This document shows positions 16,030 to 23,687 of a stretch of 64,000 nt of DNA, piece after piece. Origin of the DNA: an uncultured Algibacter sp. (GTDB lineage Bacteria; Bacteroidota; Bacteroidia; Flavobacteriales; Flavobacteriaceae); contig NZ_CANLGU010000001.1 of the NCBI RefSeq assembly GCF_947490405.1, positions 682,001-746,000 of the forward strand, given 5' to 3'. A model generated the notes under the pieces. It did no database searches. It saw only the letters and a program-made list of their open reading frames with translations, and had not been told where the DNA came from. Position 1 is the stretch's first letter. Every line of letters begins with the position of its first letter. The translations under genes and the position numbers were made by a program.

Positions 16030-16755
16030 TTACTTTAGTAATTCATCAAAAAACGATTCATCATCCTCAAAAGCAGTACCAATAACCACTATATCTGCTC
16101 CAGCTTCATAAGCGTTTTCAATTTGTAATTTAGTTCTTAAACCACCACCTACAATTAACGGAACCTGCAACTCATTTTTTACAGCTTTAATAATTTCTTT
16201 AGTTAAACCGTATTTTGCTCCGCTTCCTGCTTCCAAATATATTAGCTTCATACCTAAAAGCTGTCCTGCTATAGCCGTATCTATTATATTGTGAAGGTTG
16301 TTTCTCATAATAGGCTTAGTTCCTGTAACTTTCTCTACCGCTGTAACTTTACCACTTTCAATTAAAATATATCCTGTTGGAATTACCTCTAGAGACGAAC
16401 CTTTTAATTTAGAAACTGCTCTTATATGTTTACCTATTAAATACTCAGGATTTCTTCCCGAAAGCAAAGACAAAAATAATAAAGCATCAGCCTTATTAGT
16501 AATTTGTGTAACATCGCCAGGAAATAAAACCACAGGTAAATTAGTATATTTCTTAAGTTCTAAAACCAACTCTTCTGTTACACCCTCTTCCACCAAACTC
16601 CCGCCAACAAATATATGTGTTGCAATGGATTTGTTTACTTTATCAATAAAATTAAATGTTTTTTCAAGTAAAAACTTATCGGGATCAATTAAAACGGCAA
16701 GTAATTTTTCACCTTCACTAATAGAGTCTTGTATGTTTTTATAAATAGCATCCAT
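16030..16755 (-). CDS. Geranylgeranylglyceryl phosphate synthase-like enzyme
   Basis: 241 residues, a TIM-barrel prenyltransferase of the GGGP synthase/PcrB family. Visible marks are LLAVLIDPDKF near residue 20, HIFVGGSLVEEG, VVLFPGDVTQI, PTGYILIESG, IYLEAGSGAKYG and VGGGLRTK (phosphate-binding loops). Archaeal members make the ether-lipid precursor from geranylgeranyl diphosphate and glycerol-1-phosphate; flavobacterial members form a bacterial clade with GGGP activity whose product role is not settled. The gene starts directly after the stop of the phosphopantetheinyl transferase. Confidence 0.9.
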   Translation of the reverse strand: MDAIYKNIQDSISEGEKLLAVLIDPDKFLLEKTFNFIDKVNKSIATHIFVGGSLVEEGVTEELVLELKKYTNLPVVLFPGDVTQITNKADALLFLSLLSGRNPEYLIGKHIRAVSKLKGSSLEVIPTGYILIESGKVTAVEKVTGTKPIMRNNLHNIIDTAIAGQLLGMKLIYLEAGSGAKYGLTKEIIKAVKNELQVPLIVGGGLRTKLQIENAYEAGADIVVIGTAFEDDESFFDELLK

Positions 16756-17382
16756 TTAGGCGATGGCATAAGCACATGTAAATCCTTCAAACTCAAAAAA
16801 ATGAATATTATAGCGGTATTTTTTATTTTCATAATCTATCCATGCTATAGTTTCATCATCAATAATTGTAAACGGAATCACAAAACAGTGCTGCTTAAAA
16901 CTCAACCCTGGTGTTGCAAAAAGTTTGTATAATGATTCTTTTACACACCAAATAACTGTTAGTTTTTTTACATAATCACTCGCTTCTTCTTTTAAATAAT
17001 CAAACTCATAATCAATAAATTTATGCGCTATCACAGAAATTTTATCACGCTGTTTTTCTATGTCAATACCAACTACTAGATCACTAACAATAACTGCTGA
17101 AAAATTAAACGAATGCGTAATAGAAATTTGTTTACCATCTTTTAAATGAGGTTTTCCGTTTTCATCATAAAACAAATCAGAATCAGTGTAACCAAACTCG
17201 TGTAATAAATGGCGAACACTTAAAAATCCCCGTTGATGTAATTCACTTTTCATACCCAAAACCCGCTCTAAAGCAATAGATTTCAAATTAACCTTTGCCA
17301 TCAAATCCTCGTAAGACTCAGTAATCTTCCAAACTTTAACAGTAGTTTGTGAATTTGGTGTAATGGTTTTATAAAGTGGCAT
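16756..17382 (-). CDS. 4'-phosphopantetheinyl transferase
   Basis: 208 residues. It transfers the phosphopantetheine arm from CoA to carrier proteins. The family motifs are ISITHS (residues 86-91), VGIDIEKQRDKI with metal ligands Asp107 and Glu109, and WCVKESLYK (145-153). Its size suggests the Sfp-like class, with two half-domains rather than the short AcpS. It is head of a two-gene unit with the GGGP synthase (stop and start adjacent), diverging from ahcY. Target carrier proteins are not encoded in this window. Confidence 0.88.
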   Translation of the reverse strand: MPLYKTITPNSQTTVKVWKITESYEDLMAKVNLKSIALERVLGMKSELHQRGFLSVRHLLHEFGYTDSDLFYDENGKPHLKDGKQISITHSFNFSAVIVSDLVVGIDIEKQRDKISVIAHKFIDYEFDYLKEEASDYVKKLTVIWCVKESLYKLFATPGLSFKQHCFVIPFTIIDDETIAWIDYENKKYRYNIHFFEFEGFTCAYAIA

Positions 17383-17413
17383 TTAATATTCTGAATGTTA
17401 TTGATTATCTTTG
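17382..17413 (+). promoter_or_regulatory. Promoter for ahcY
   Basis: TTTA (17382-17385), a 20-nt spacer, then TATCTTTG (17406-17413), matching the Bacteroidota TAnnTTTG consensus. The predicted leader is about 95 nt long; I recognise no riboswitch in it. Confidence 0.65.
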
Positions 17414-17513
17414 CACCGCCTAAAGTGGATTACATAAATTTGGTTAGCGAATTTAACTATTTTAAGTACTAATCCCAATCAAGATAGGTTTAAAAAACAA
17501 AAGAAAAATTACT

Positions 17514-18830
17514 ATGAGTACAAAAACAATTCCTTACGTAGCTTACAAAGTAAAAGATATCTCTTTAGCAGACTGGGGACGAAAAGAAATTGAATTAGCT
17601 GAAGCTGAAATGCCAGGGCTTATGAGTCTTCGTGAAGAATATAAAAACGAGCAACCATTAAAAGGCGCTCGTATTGCTGGATGTTTGCACATGACAATTC
17701 AAACAGCTGTTCTAATCGAAACATTACAAGCCTTAGGAGCAGAAGTTACTTGGAGTTCTTGTAATATCTTCTCTACTCAAGACCAAGCTGCTGCTGCTAT
17801 TGCCGCTGCTGGAACTGCAGTGTATGCATGGAAAGATATGACGGAAGAAGAATTTGACTGGTGTATTGAGCAAACACTTTTCTTTGGAGAAGACAGAAAA
17901 CCGTTAAATATGATTTTGGATGATGGTGGCGATTTAACCAATATGGTTTTAGATCAATACCCAGAATTAGCATCAGGAATTAACGGACTTTCTGAAGAAA
18001 CTACTACTGGAGTTCACAGACTTTACGAACGTGTAAAAAACGGAACGTTACCAATGCCTGCGATAAACGTAAACGACTCTGTAACAAAATCTAAATTTGA
18101 TAACAAATACGGATGTAAAGAATCTGCAGTTGATGCCATTAGGAGAGCAACTGATATTATGTTAGCTGGAAAACGTGTAACAGTTTGTGGTTATGGCGAC
18201 GTTGGAAAAGGAACAGCTGCCTCTTTTAAAGGTGCTGGAAGTATAGTAACTGTTACCGAGATTGATCCTATTTGTGCTCTTCAAGCTGCCATGGATGGCT
18301 TTGAAGTTAAAAAACTAGAAACTGTGGTTGAAAACTCAGATATAGTTATCACAACCACAGGAAATAAAGACATCGTTCGTGCCGAACATTTTAAATCAAT
18401 GAAAGACAAAACCATCGTTTGTAACATCGGACATTTTGATAACGAAATACAAATGGCTTGGTTAAACGATAACTACGGAAATACAAAAAACACCATCAAA
18501 CCTCAGGTTGACAAGTATACAGTTGATGGTAAAGACATCATCATACTTGCCGAGGGGCGTTTAGTAAACCTAGGTTGCGCCACAGGTCACCCAAGCTTTG
18601 TAATGAGTAACTCGTTTACAAACCAAACTTTAGCTCAAATCGAGCTTTGGAAAAACGCTGATGCCTATAAAAACGAAGTATATATGTTACCAAAACATTT
18701 AGATGAAAAAGTAGCAAAACTACACCTAGAAAAAATTGGTGTGGAGCTCACAGAACTTAAGCAAGACCAAGCTGAGTATATAGGCGTAACTGTTGAAGGC
18801 CCTTATAAGCCAGAGCATTACAGATATTAG
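17514..18830 (+). CDS. ahcY: Adenosylhomocysteinase
   Basis: 438 residues, full length. It hydrolyses S-adenosylhomocysteine to adenosine and homocysteine in the methyl cycle, using bound NAD. Visible marks are [19 protein letters not shown] near residue 55, the substrate region with [11 protein letters not shown] (about 187-197), the NAD-binding [10 protein letters not shown] (224-233), the IGHFDNEI block and the C-terminal PYKPEHYRY that reaches into the neighbour's NAD site. Monocistronic, with its own promoter and a terminator at 18882. Confidence 0.98.
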   Translation: MSTKTIPYVAYKVKDISLADWGRKEIELAEAEMPGLMSLREEYKNEQPLKGARIAGCLHMTIQTAVLIETLQALGAEVTWSSCNIFSTQDQAAAAIAAAGTAVYAWKDMTEEEFDWCIEQTLFFGEDRKPLNMILDDGGDLTNMVLDQYPELASGINGLSEETTTGVHRLYERVKNGTLPMPAINVNDSVTKSKFDNKYGCKESAVDAIRRATDIMLAGKRVTVCGYGDVGKGTAASFKGAGSIVTVTEIDPICALQAAMDGFEVKKLETVVENSDIVITTTGNKDIVRAEHFKSMKDKTIVCNIGHFDNEIQMAWLNDNYGNTKNTIKPQVDKYTVDGKDIIILAEGRLVNLGCATGHPSFVMSNSFTNQTLAQIELWKNADAYKNEVYMLPKHLDEKVAKLHLEKIGVELTELKQDQAEYIGVTVEGPYKPEHYRY

Positions 18831-18832
18831 TC

Positions 18833-18860
18833 TGTCATTCCTGCGAAAGCAGGAATCTCA
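18833..18860. repeat. Short palindromic repeat, GTCAT-bounded family
   Basis: GTCATTCCTGC, a GAAA tetraloop and GCAGGAATCTC give a perfect 8-bp stem just after the ahcY stop. Same family as 5447 and 15961. Confidence 0.7.
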
Positions 18861-18881
18861 TTAATAGAACCTAAAAAATAC

Positions 18882-18913
18882 AAATCCCAAGCAGCAACGT
18901 TTGGGATTTTTTT
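18882..18913 (+). terminator. Intrinsic terminator of ahcY
   Basis: AAATCCCAA (18882-18890) pairs with TTGGGATTT (18901-18909) and is followed by a run of T. Confidence 0.75.
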
Positions 18914-18918
18914 ATTTA

Positions 18919-19003
18919 GGCGTTACCCAAAACAGGGTCGGACTTTCACTACTCAATCCCTCCTATGTCGGGGATTTCAAACATGCCGTTCAATCCCTAA
19001 CGC
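18919..19003 (-). repeat. GCGTTA...TAACGC dispersed element, copy 1
   Basis: An 85-bp element bounded by GGCGTTA and TAACGC inverted ends. It aligns over its whole length with the inverted copy at 33988-34069: shared GCGTTACC, AGGGTCGG-CTTTC, CTCCCTCCT-GTCGGGGA, and CAATCCCTAACGCAAAAAAC blocks. Both copies sit next to an intrinsic terminator. Confidence 0.8.
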
Positions 19004-19018
19004 AAAAAACAGTTAGCC

Positions 19019-19294
19019 TTAATCCACCAAATCCTCTTCAAAGTACCACCACAAACTAGAATCAATAGATGTTTTCATTTTATTAATATCTACATCCTCT
19101 TTTAAAAACACAGTAATACTTTCACAAGCTCTATTTCTAGCTATACCGTCACAAATCTCGATATCTTCTATTTCTTTAAAATGCTCTAAATGTTTTTTAA
19201 TTCGTGCATCTAAAGACTCGTCACTTAAAAAAATCTTAATGGTAGGTTGCGTTGGGGAGTTTCTAATTTCAGATCTAAATGGCAGCATAATCAT
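19019..19294 (-). CDS. Small hypothetical protein
   Basis: 91 residues; a start two codons later (Met3) is equally possible. The chain is acidic, with no signal peptide or membrane segment, and reads like a small alpha/beta domain: TIKIFLSDESLDARIKKHLEHF, IEICDGIARNRACESITVFL, then a C-terminal WWYFEEDL. No family is recognised. It is isolated, convergent to ahcY with a repeat element in between. Confidence 0.55.
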   Translation of the reverse strand: MIMLPFRSEIRNSPTQPTIKIFLSDESLDARIKKHLEHFKEIEDIEICDGIARNRACESITVFLKEDVDINKMKTSIDSSLWWYFEEDLVD

Positions 19295-19384
19295 TTATTT
19301 TTAAGTAAAACAATACATCAATTGCGTAATGCAATAGCTTAAAGTTAAGAATTAAATTAATATCTTTTAAAATATTTTTTAAAA

Positions 19385-19858
19385 ATGGAACAACGGCGTA
19401 TCGAAATTGTAAACACCTTATTATCTGAAATAGAAGCTCATATACCTAATAAAGAAATAAGAAATAGAGCAGTTTCGAATTCAGATATTGGTTGGCAGCT
19501 AGACCACAGTTTAAAAGTTTTTAATGCTGTTAGCATATGGATTGCAGACTCCAAACCAGAAGATTACAAAAGAAATTTTAATGTTAGGAGGCTTATTCTA
19601 TTTCCGTTATGCTACATACCAAGAGGAAAAGCAAAAGCTCCAAAAATAGTAAGACCTCCTGAAGTAATTAAGCAAGAAGATTTAATAAGTCAATTACAAA
19701 CTGCAAGAACACATATTGTAAAGCTTAAAACACTCCCAAAAAAGGCCTATTTTAAACATTATATTTTTGGTATGCTTTCAAAAAAACAAACCCTTCGCTT
19801 TTTAGAAATGCACACTAAACACCATCTTAAAATTATAAATGATATTTTGAATCAATAA
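19385..19858 (+). CDS. DinB-like (DUF1569-type) protein
   Basis: 157 residues, all-helical. The metal-binding pattern of the DinB/YfiT four-helix superfamily is visible: a histidine in WQLDHSLKVF (helix 2) and a C-terminal EMHTKHHLKIIND with the paired histidines. DUF1569 and DinB proteins are thiol- or metal-dependent transferases or hydrolases with few known substrates. Monocistronic, ending in a very strong terminator shared with rpmA. Confidence 0.65.
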   Translation: MEQRRIEIVNTLLSEIEAHIPNKEIRNRAVSNSDIGWQLDHSLKVFNAVSIWIADSKPEDYKRNFNVRRLILFPLCYIPRGKAKAPKIVRPPEVIKQEDLISQLQTARTHIVKLKTLPKKAYFKHYIFGMLSKKQTLRFLEMHTKHHLKIINDILNQ

Positions 19859-19890
19859 AAAACCCTTTCTGTTTCCAGAAAGGGTTTTTT
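19857..19890. terminator. Strong bidirectional terminator
   Basis: Perfect 15-bp stem (19857-19871 with 19876-19890) around a TTTC loop, with A and T tracts on both sides. It separates the convergent DinB-like gene and rpmA. Confidence 0.92.
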
Positions 19891-19913
19891 TAATTCTTTT
19901 AAGAAAAAGTTTC

Positions 19914-20174
19914 TTAAGCCTCAAAAGGCTGGATAGAAACAAAAGACTTATTGTCTTTTTTCTTAGTGAACTTTACAATACCGTCAACTTGTGCATGTAA
20001 AGTATGGTCTTTCCCTTGGTATACATTTTCACCAGGGTGATGTGTATTACCACGTTGTCTTACGATAATGTTTCCAGCAATAGCAGCTTGTCCACCAAAA
20101 ATCTTAACACCTAAGCGTTTCGATTCTGATTCTCTACCATTCTTAGAACTACCTACTCCTTTTTTGTGAGCCAT
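19914..20174 (-). CDS. rpmA: 50S ribosomal protein L27
   Basis: 86 residues. The N-terminus [24 protein letters not shown] and the [28 protein letters not shown] block are diagnostic. The N-terminal tail reaches the peptidyl transferase centre. It begins directly with the mature-type sequence, with no Firmicutes-style cleaved leader. Second gene of the rplU-rpmA operon. Confidence 0.98.
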   Translation of the reverse strand: MAHKKGVGSSKNGRESESKRLGVKIFGGQAAIAGNIIVRQRGNTHHPGENVYQGKDHTLHAQVDGIVKFTKKKDNKSFVSIQPFEA

Positions 20175-20215
20175 TGTCTTAAGTTTTTATATTGTTAAAC
20201 TAAGTGATTTAGCAA

Positions 20216-20881
20216 TTAAGCTTTACCACCATCTAATTCGTCTTGCCATTTTTTAAGCTCATCCCATTTACCGTCAGCAGCTAATTTAGCTTGTGCTGGC
20301 CATGTATCTGTAACGTGATTTCCACGAACTCCTGCGATGATTTCTGATATTGCAGCTGGTTTAGCTTTAGCCAAATCTGCAAAAGTTGCGATTCCTGCTT
20401 CCACTAACGTAGATGCTATTTTTGGACCAATACCTTCGATTTTCTTTAAATCATCAGCTTTTCCCGTTGCTTTTTTAGCAGCTGGTTTAGCTTTTGGTGT
20501 AGCAGCTTTCGCCTCTACTTTTGGTTCTGCTTTTTTAGTTTCCTTTTTAGGAGCTGCTTTTTTAGCTCCAGAAGCTGCGATACTTTCTATCACAATCTCT
20601 GTTAAAGACTGACGGTGACCATTCTTAACACGGTAACCTTTACGTCTTTTCTTTTTGAAAACTATTACTTTATCACCTTTAAGGTGCTTTAAGACTTTTG
20701 CACTTACTTGTGCTCCGTCTATAGCTGGGGCGCCTACAGTTACTTTGTCACCATCACCTAAAAGAAGAACGTTATCGAAAGATACTTTCTTACCTTCTTC
20801 AGTTTGTAAACGGTTAACAAAAACTTTTTGGTCTTTTTCAACTTTAAATTGATGCCCTGCTATCTCTACAATTGCGTACAT
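20216..20881 (-). CDS. rplU: 50S ribosomal protein L21 with C-terminal helix-hairpin-helix extension
   Basis: 221 residues, about twice the usual 103. Residues 1-103 are L21, with the KKKRRKGYRVKNGHRQSLTEI rRNA-binding block. A Lys/Ala/Pro-rich linker of about 40 residues follows, then a helix-hairpin-helix domain (DLKKIEGIGPKIASTLVEAG, residues 144-163, and FADLAKA) and a short tail DELKKWQDELDGG. The HhH hairpin GIGPKIA is the DNA/RNA backbone-binding type. It is the first gene of the operon with rpmA, driven by a good promoter at 20923. Confidence 0.95.
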   Translation of the reverse strand: MYAIVEIAGHQFKVEKDQKVFVNRLQTEEGKKVSFDNVLLLGDGDKVTVGAPAIDGAQVSAKVLKHLKGDKVIVFKKKRRKGYRVKNGHRQSLTEIVIESIAASGAKKAAPKKETKKAEPKVEAKAATPKAKPAAKKATGKADDLKKIEGIGPKIASTLVEAGIATFADLAKAKPAAISEIIAGVRGNHVTDTWPAQAKLAADGKWDELKKWQDELDGGKA

Positions 20882-20922
20882 AGCGTAACGTTTTTATTAA
20901 TTAATTTATTCAAAAATGAGTG

Positions 20923-20953
20923 CAAATATAGTTCTATTTCCTTAATCTACAAA
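20923..20953 (-). promoter_or_regulatory. Promoter for rplU-rpmA
   Basis: On the minus strand TTTG (20950-20953), a 19-nt spacer and TATATTTG (20923-20930): a perfect Bacteroidota-type promoter, with a leader of about 35-40 nt. Confidence 0.8.
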
Positions 20954-20967
20954 CGTTATCATTAATT

Positions 20968-21411
20968 TTACGCTATATTTCTGGACTTTTTAAAAAGTTG
21001 CATTACTGTTAAAGTAGAAACTACGGTTGTTGCTAGCCCCATCACAGCAACTACAAAGGTTACCATACCTATATCGACATTAAAACTACCTTGTATTTTT
21101 TCTAATAAATTAGTGAGAAAAGCACTATTAATCTCAGTTGCATAAAACAAAAAGAAAACAGTAAACAAAATGGTTGCCACAAAACCCGTAATTATACCTG
21201 TTTTAAAACCTTCACCATAAGTAAAACCCATTTGATCTTCCAATTTACTTAAACGAATTGCCTCGTATATTCCAAAACCAGTGATAAAAGCATTTACAAA
21301 ACTAAAAGCAGGATTGGTGTGTTTATCAACCAAAGACAGAACTAAAAAATAGGCTATTAATACGGCACTGGTTACTATTCCAAAACGAATGGGGAGTGAT
21401 AAATTTTTCAT
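20968..21411 (-). CDS. DUF4199 membrane protein
   Basis: 147 residues with four predicted membrane helices (about 9-28, 36-53, 73-94 and 115-138). The pattern of a short helical hairpin, FTYGEGFKTGIITGF and a C-terminal helix matches DUF4199, a small inner-membrane family of Bacteroidota without known function. Monocistronic, between rplU and the EamA transporter. Confidence 0.75.
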   Translation of the reverse strand: MKNLSLPIRFGIVTSAVLIAYFLVLSLVDKHTNPAFSFVNAFITGFGIYEAIRLSKLEDQMGFTYGEGFKTGIITGFVATILFTVFFLFYATEINSAFLTNLLEKIQGSFNVDIGMVTFVVAVMGLATTVVSTLTVMQLFKKSRNIA

Positions 21412-21522
21412 ATTTGGCAGGGATTAATTCTCTTAAATTTCGTAAAAATTCCTGAATAAAAATAATTTTACACTATAAAATTTCGTTTTAACTCCTTGAT
21501 TATAAATACAATTGATCGATTT

Positions 21523-22401
21523 TTAGTTACTCTTTTTATGAGACAAATAAACACCAAATAGAATGATAATACTAGCAAATCCTTGAATCCAACTAAATGT
21601 TTCCCCATCTAAAAAACCCCACATCAAGGCGACTATAGGCATTAAGTATGTCACAGATGAGGCGAATACTGGTGTAGAAATTTGAACTAGTCTATTAAAT
21701 AATATTTTAGCCAAGGCGGTACCGAAAAACGACAGTATAATGACGTACAACATCGCCATTTTAAAATGAGGTTGGTTAAATGTTTCAACTGAAAAGAAAT
21801 CTGTAAAAAACAATACAATTACTGCTGGCACAAAAATCCCTACAAAATTTCCCGTAGCAATAGCTAATGGTTTTACATTTTGCAAGTACTTTTTTATAAT
21901 ATTAACATTGGTAGCATACATTAATGTAGATAAAATCACGAAAATTGCATACCAGTAATTTTGACTAGGATTTAGGTTTGCTCCTTTTAAAATAAGTATA
22001 GCAGTTCCAATAAATCCGATAATTACTCCTATTATTTGCCGTTTTGTAGAAGTTATTTTAAAAACAGCAAACCCTAACAGTATAGCATTTAATGGAACCA
22101 ACGAATTTAAAACCGAAACCACAGCACTATCAATTTCAGTTTCTGCAATAGCAAAGAAAAACGATGGTATAAAAGACCCTAAAATCCCTGAAATAATTAA
22201 CCATTTCCAGTTTGAAGGCTTAATCGATTTAATCGACTTAAAACCCATTGCAAATAAAAACAAACCAGTAATTACAACTCTTAAAGCCCCGAGTTGATAA
22301 GGCGTTAACCCTAAAAGTGATTTCTTAATTAGTATAAATGAGCTTCCCCAAATTAATGAGAGCACAAAAAGATACAACCACTTAGAACTTATACCACTCA
22401 T
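21523..22401 (-). CDS. EamA-family (DMT) transporter
   Basis: 292 residues from Met at 22401, chosen because MSGISSKWLYLFVLSLIWGSSFILIKKSL begins the first membrane helix; the longer frame adds 38 polar residues and would overlap the HMA gene start. Ten membrane helices in two five-helix repeats are visible, with the WGSSFI opening and the LVPLNAILLGFAVFK block of repeat one. DMT exporters move metabolites such as amino acids; the substrate is unknown here. Confidence 0.88.
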   Translation of the reverse strand: MSGISSKWLYLFVLSLIWGSSFILIKKSLLGLTPYQLGALRVVITGLFLFAMGFKSIKSIKPSNWKWLIISGILGSFIPSFFFAIAETEIDSAVVSVLNSLVPLNAILLGFAVFKITSTKRQIIGVIIGFIGTAILILKGANLNPSQNYWYAIFVILSTLMYATNVNIIKKYLQNVKPLAIATGNFVGIFVPAVIVLFFTDFFSVETFNQPHFKMAMLYVIILSFFGTALAKILFNRLVQISTPVFASSVTYLMPIVALMWGFLDGETFSWIQGFASIIILFGVYLSHKKSN

Positions 22402-22461
22402 TGTCTTTATTTTGACCTCTACAAAATTCAGCTTTTTAACACAATAAACCGCATTATTTAT

Positions 22462-22469
22462 TAATTTTG
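22462..22469 (+). promoter_or_regulatory. Candidate -7 box for the HMA lipoprotein gene
   Basis: TAATTTTG matches TAnnTTTG. A TTTA (22435-22438) lies 23 nt upstream. Leader of about 25 nt. Confidence 0.5.
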
Positions 22470-22497
22470 TTGTGTAACTCTTAAAAAGATTTTCCTG

Positions 22498-23049
22498 ATG
22501 AAAACAATAAAACATATTTTAACGTTTGCAATAATTGCCTATTTTGCTTTTAGTTGTAAAAACGAAAAGAATCCAGAGGTTAAAACAGTAGAAGTTGAGG
22601 CTGAAACTGTAAAAAAAATAGATCCAAATGCAACTTATGCAAAAGCAGAATTCACCATTGACGGTATGACTTGTGCTATGGGTTGTGCTGCTCAAATTCA
22701 AAAGAAAATAGCAAAAATGGATGGCGTAAAATCTGCAACTGTAGATTTTGACAAAAAACTAGCTATGGTTGAATACAATGAAGCCAAGGTAACACCCATT
22801 AACTTAGAGGAAACTGTTGCGAAAGTATCTGATACTTATAAAGTAAGTGATATGAAAACAGTAGAGGATTTCTCAACTAAAAAAGTATGTTCTGCTGATT
22901 GTAAAAAAGATTGTTGCGCTAACAAGGACAAAAAAACCTGTAAACCTGGATGTGAAAAAACATGTTGTAAAGGTGAAGTTAAAGCAGATGAAAAAGTGGC
23001 TTGTAAAGCTGACTGCAAAAAAACATGTTGCACTATAAAAGACGCTTAA
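22498..23049 (+). CDS. Heavy-metal-associated lipoprotein with metallothionein-like tail
   Basis: 183 residues. The lipoprotein signal ends in FAFSC (Cys20). Residues 48-120 form a heavy-metal-associated (HMA) domain with the metal loop GMTCAMGC, where Cys59 and Cys63 are spaced CxxxC instead of the usual CxxC. The C-terminal 55 residues hold three repeats of C-x3-C-x3-C-C (Cys131-140, 148-157, 169-178), twelve cysteines in all, in a Lys-rich background. This looks like a surface or periplasmic metal sponge joined to a copper-chaperone domain. Monocistronic. The fusion suggests Cu(I) or Zn/Cd buffering; the metal is not known. Confidence 0.8.
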   Translation: MKTIKHILTFAIIAYFAFSCKNEKNPEVKTVEVEAETVKKIDPNATYAKAEFTIDGMTCAMGCAAQIQKKIAKMDGVKSATVDFDKKLAMVEYNEAKVTPINLEETVAKVSDTYKVSDMKTVEDFSTKKVCSADCKKDCCANKDKKTCKPGCEKTCCKGEVKADEKVACKADCKKTCCTIKDA

Positions 23050-23078
23050 TTGATTAGCTCTATATAAAAAACAAGAAG

Positions 23079-23107
23079 AGACTTCTCCTTAACTGGAAGT
23101 CTTTTTT
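23079..23107 (+). terminator. Terminator of the HMA lipoprotein gene
   Basis: AGACTTC (23079-23085) pairs with GAAGTCT (23096-23102), followed by TTTTT, partly overlapping the gldD stop codon on the other strand. Confidence 0.6.
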
Positions 23108-23687
23108 ATTCCCAAGTAATAGATTCCATAATACGCTTAATATCCTTTTGTAAATAATTAGTTGCTGGCAAAATAGAATCATAATTAGGCTTTGCATTGA
23201 AATACAAAGAACCTGTTAAGAAATGATTCAGACTATCAGTAACATAAAATTGAGCTGGAGACGCTACATTTCCTTTTACTTCTGAGAGTATTCCGTAAAC
23301 TTTCCTAGCACTATCTTCAAAAGGATATGCAGGAATTTCATCTGCCTTTTTAGTATGTTCTAAAGTAAACTTTTGAGCGTCTCTTAAAAAAGCCGTTAAA
23401 TTTTCATCCTTATTTTCAATAGCTTTATAGGTTAAAAAAATGGTTCCCTTTAATGCTGGATATTCTAAATTTACTCCGTAACTTTTCGTTGGAGCTTTAA
23501 GCTCTTTTGCAATTACTTTAGTAGCCAACAAGTTTTTTTTAAAAACAAAAGGTAACTCTAAATTCAAATCTACATATTTCGCTTTAGGATACTCTAACCT
23601 CAATGCAGCTTTGGGTTTTGGCACATAATCTTCACCACAAGAAAAACATAACAACACTAAAAAAAGAAAAAAACTATATTTTGCCAT
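23106..23687 (-). CDS. gldD: Gliding-motility lipoprotein GldD
   Basis: 193 residues. The lipoprotein signal ends in LCFSC (Cys17). The sequence after it (YVPKPKAALRLEYPKAKY) and the ...SYGVNLEYPALKGTIFLTYK and SPAQFYVTDSLNHFLTGSLYF blocks are characteristic of GldD, a lipoprotein required for gliding in Flavobacterium johnsoniae. It lies immediately downstream of gldE with 0-1 nt spacing, preserving the known ssb-gldE-gldD order. Its biochemical role is unknown; gliding and T9SS function are the established phenotypes. Confidence 0.92.
   Translation of the reverse strand: MAKYSFFLFLVLLCFSCGEDYVPKPKAALRLEYPKAKYVDLNLELPFVFKKNLLATKVIAKELKAPTKSYGVNLEYPALKGTIFLTYKAIENKDENLTAFLRDAQKFTLEHTKKADEIPAYPFEDSARKVYGILSEVKGNVASPAQFYVTDSLNHFLTGSLYFNAKPNYDSILPATNYLQKDIKRIMESITWE

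Noticed and set aside
16298-16744. Open frame of 148 codons antisense to the GGGP synthase gene
   Set aside because: The opposite strand encodes clear TIM-barrel phosphate-binding motifs; this frame has none.
17414-17513. SAH or SAM riboswitch upstream of ahcY
   Set aside because: I could not find the conserved core of any described SAH or SAM aptamer; the family is mainly reported from other phyla.
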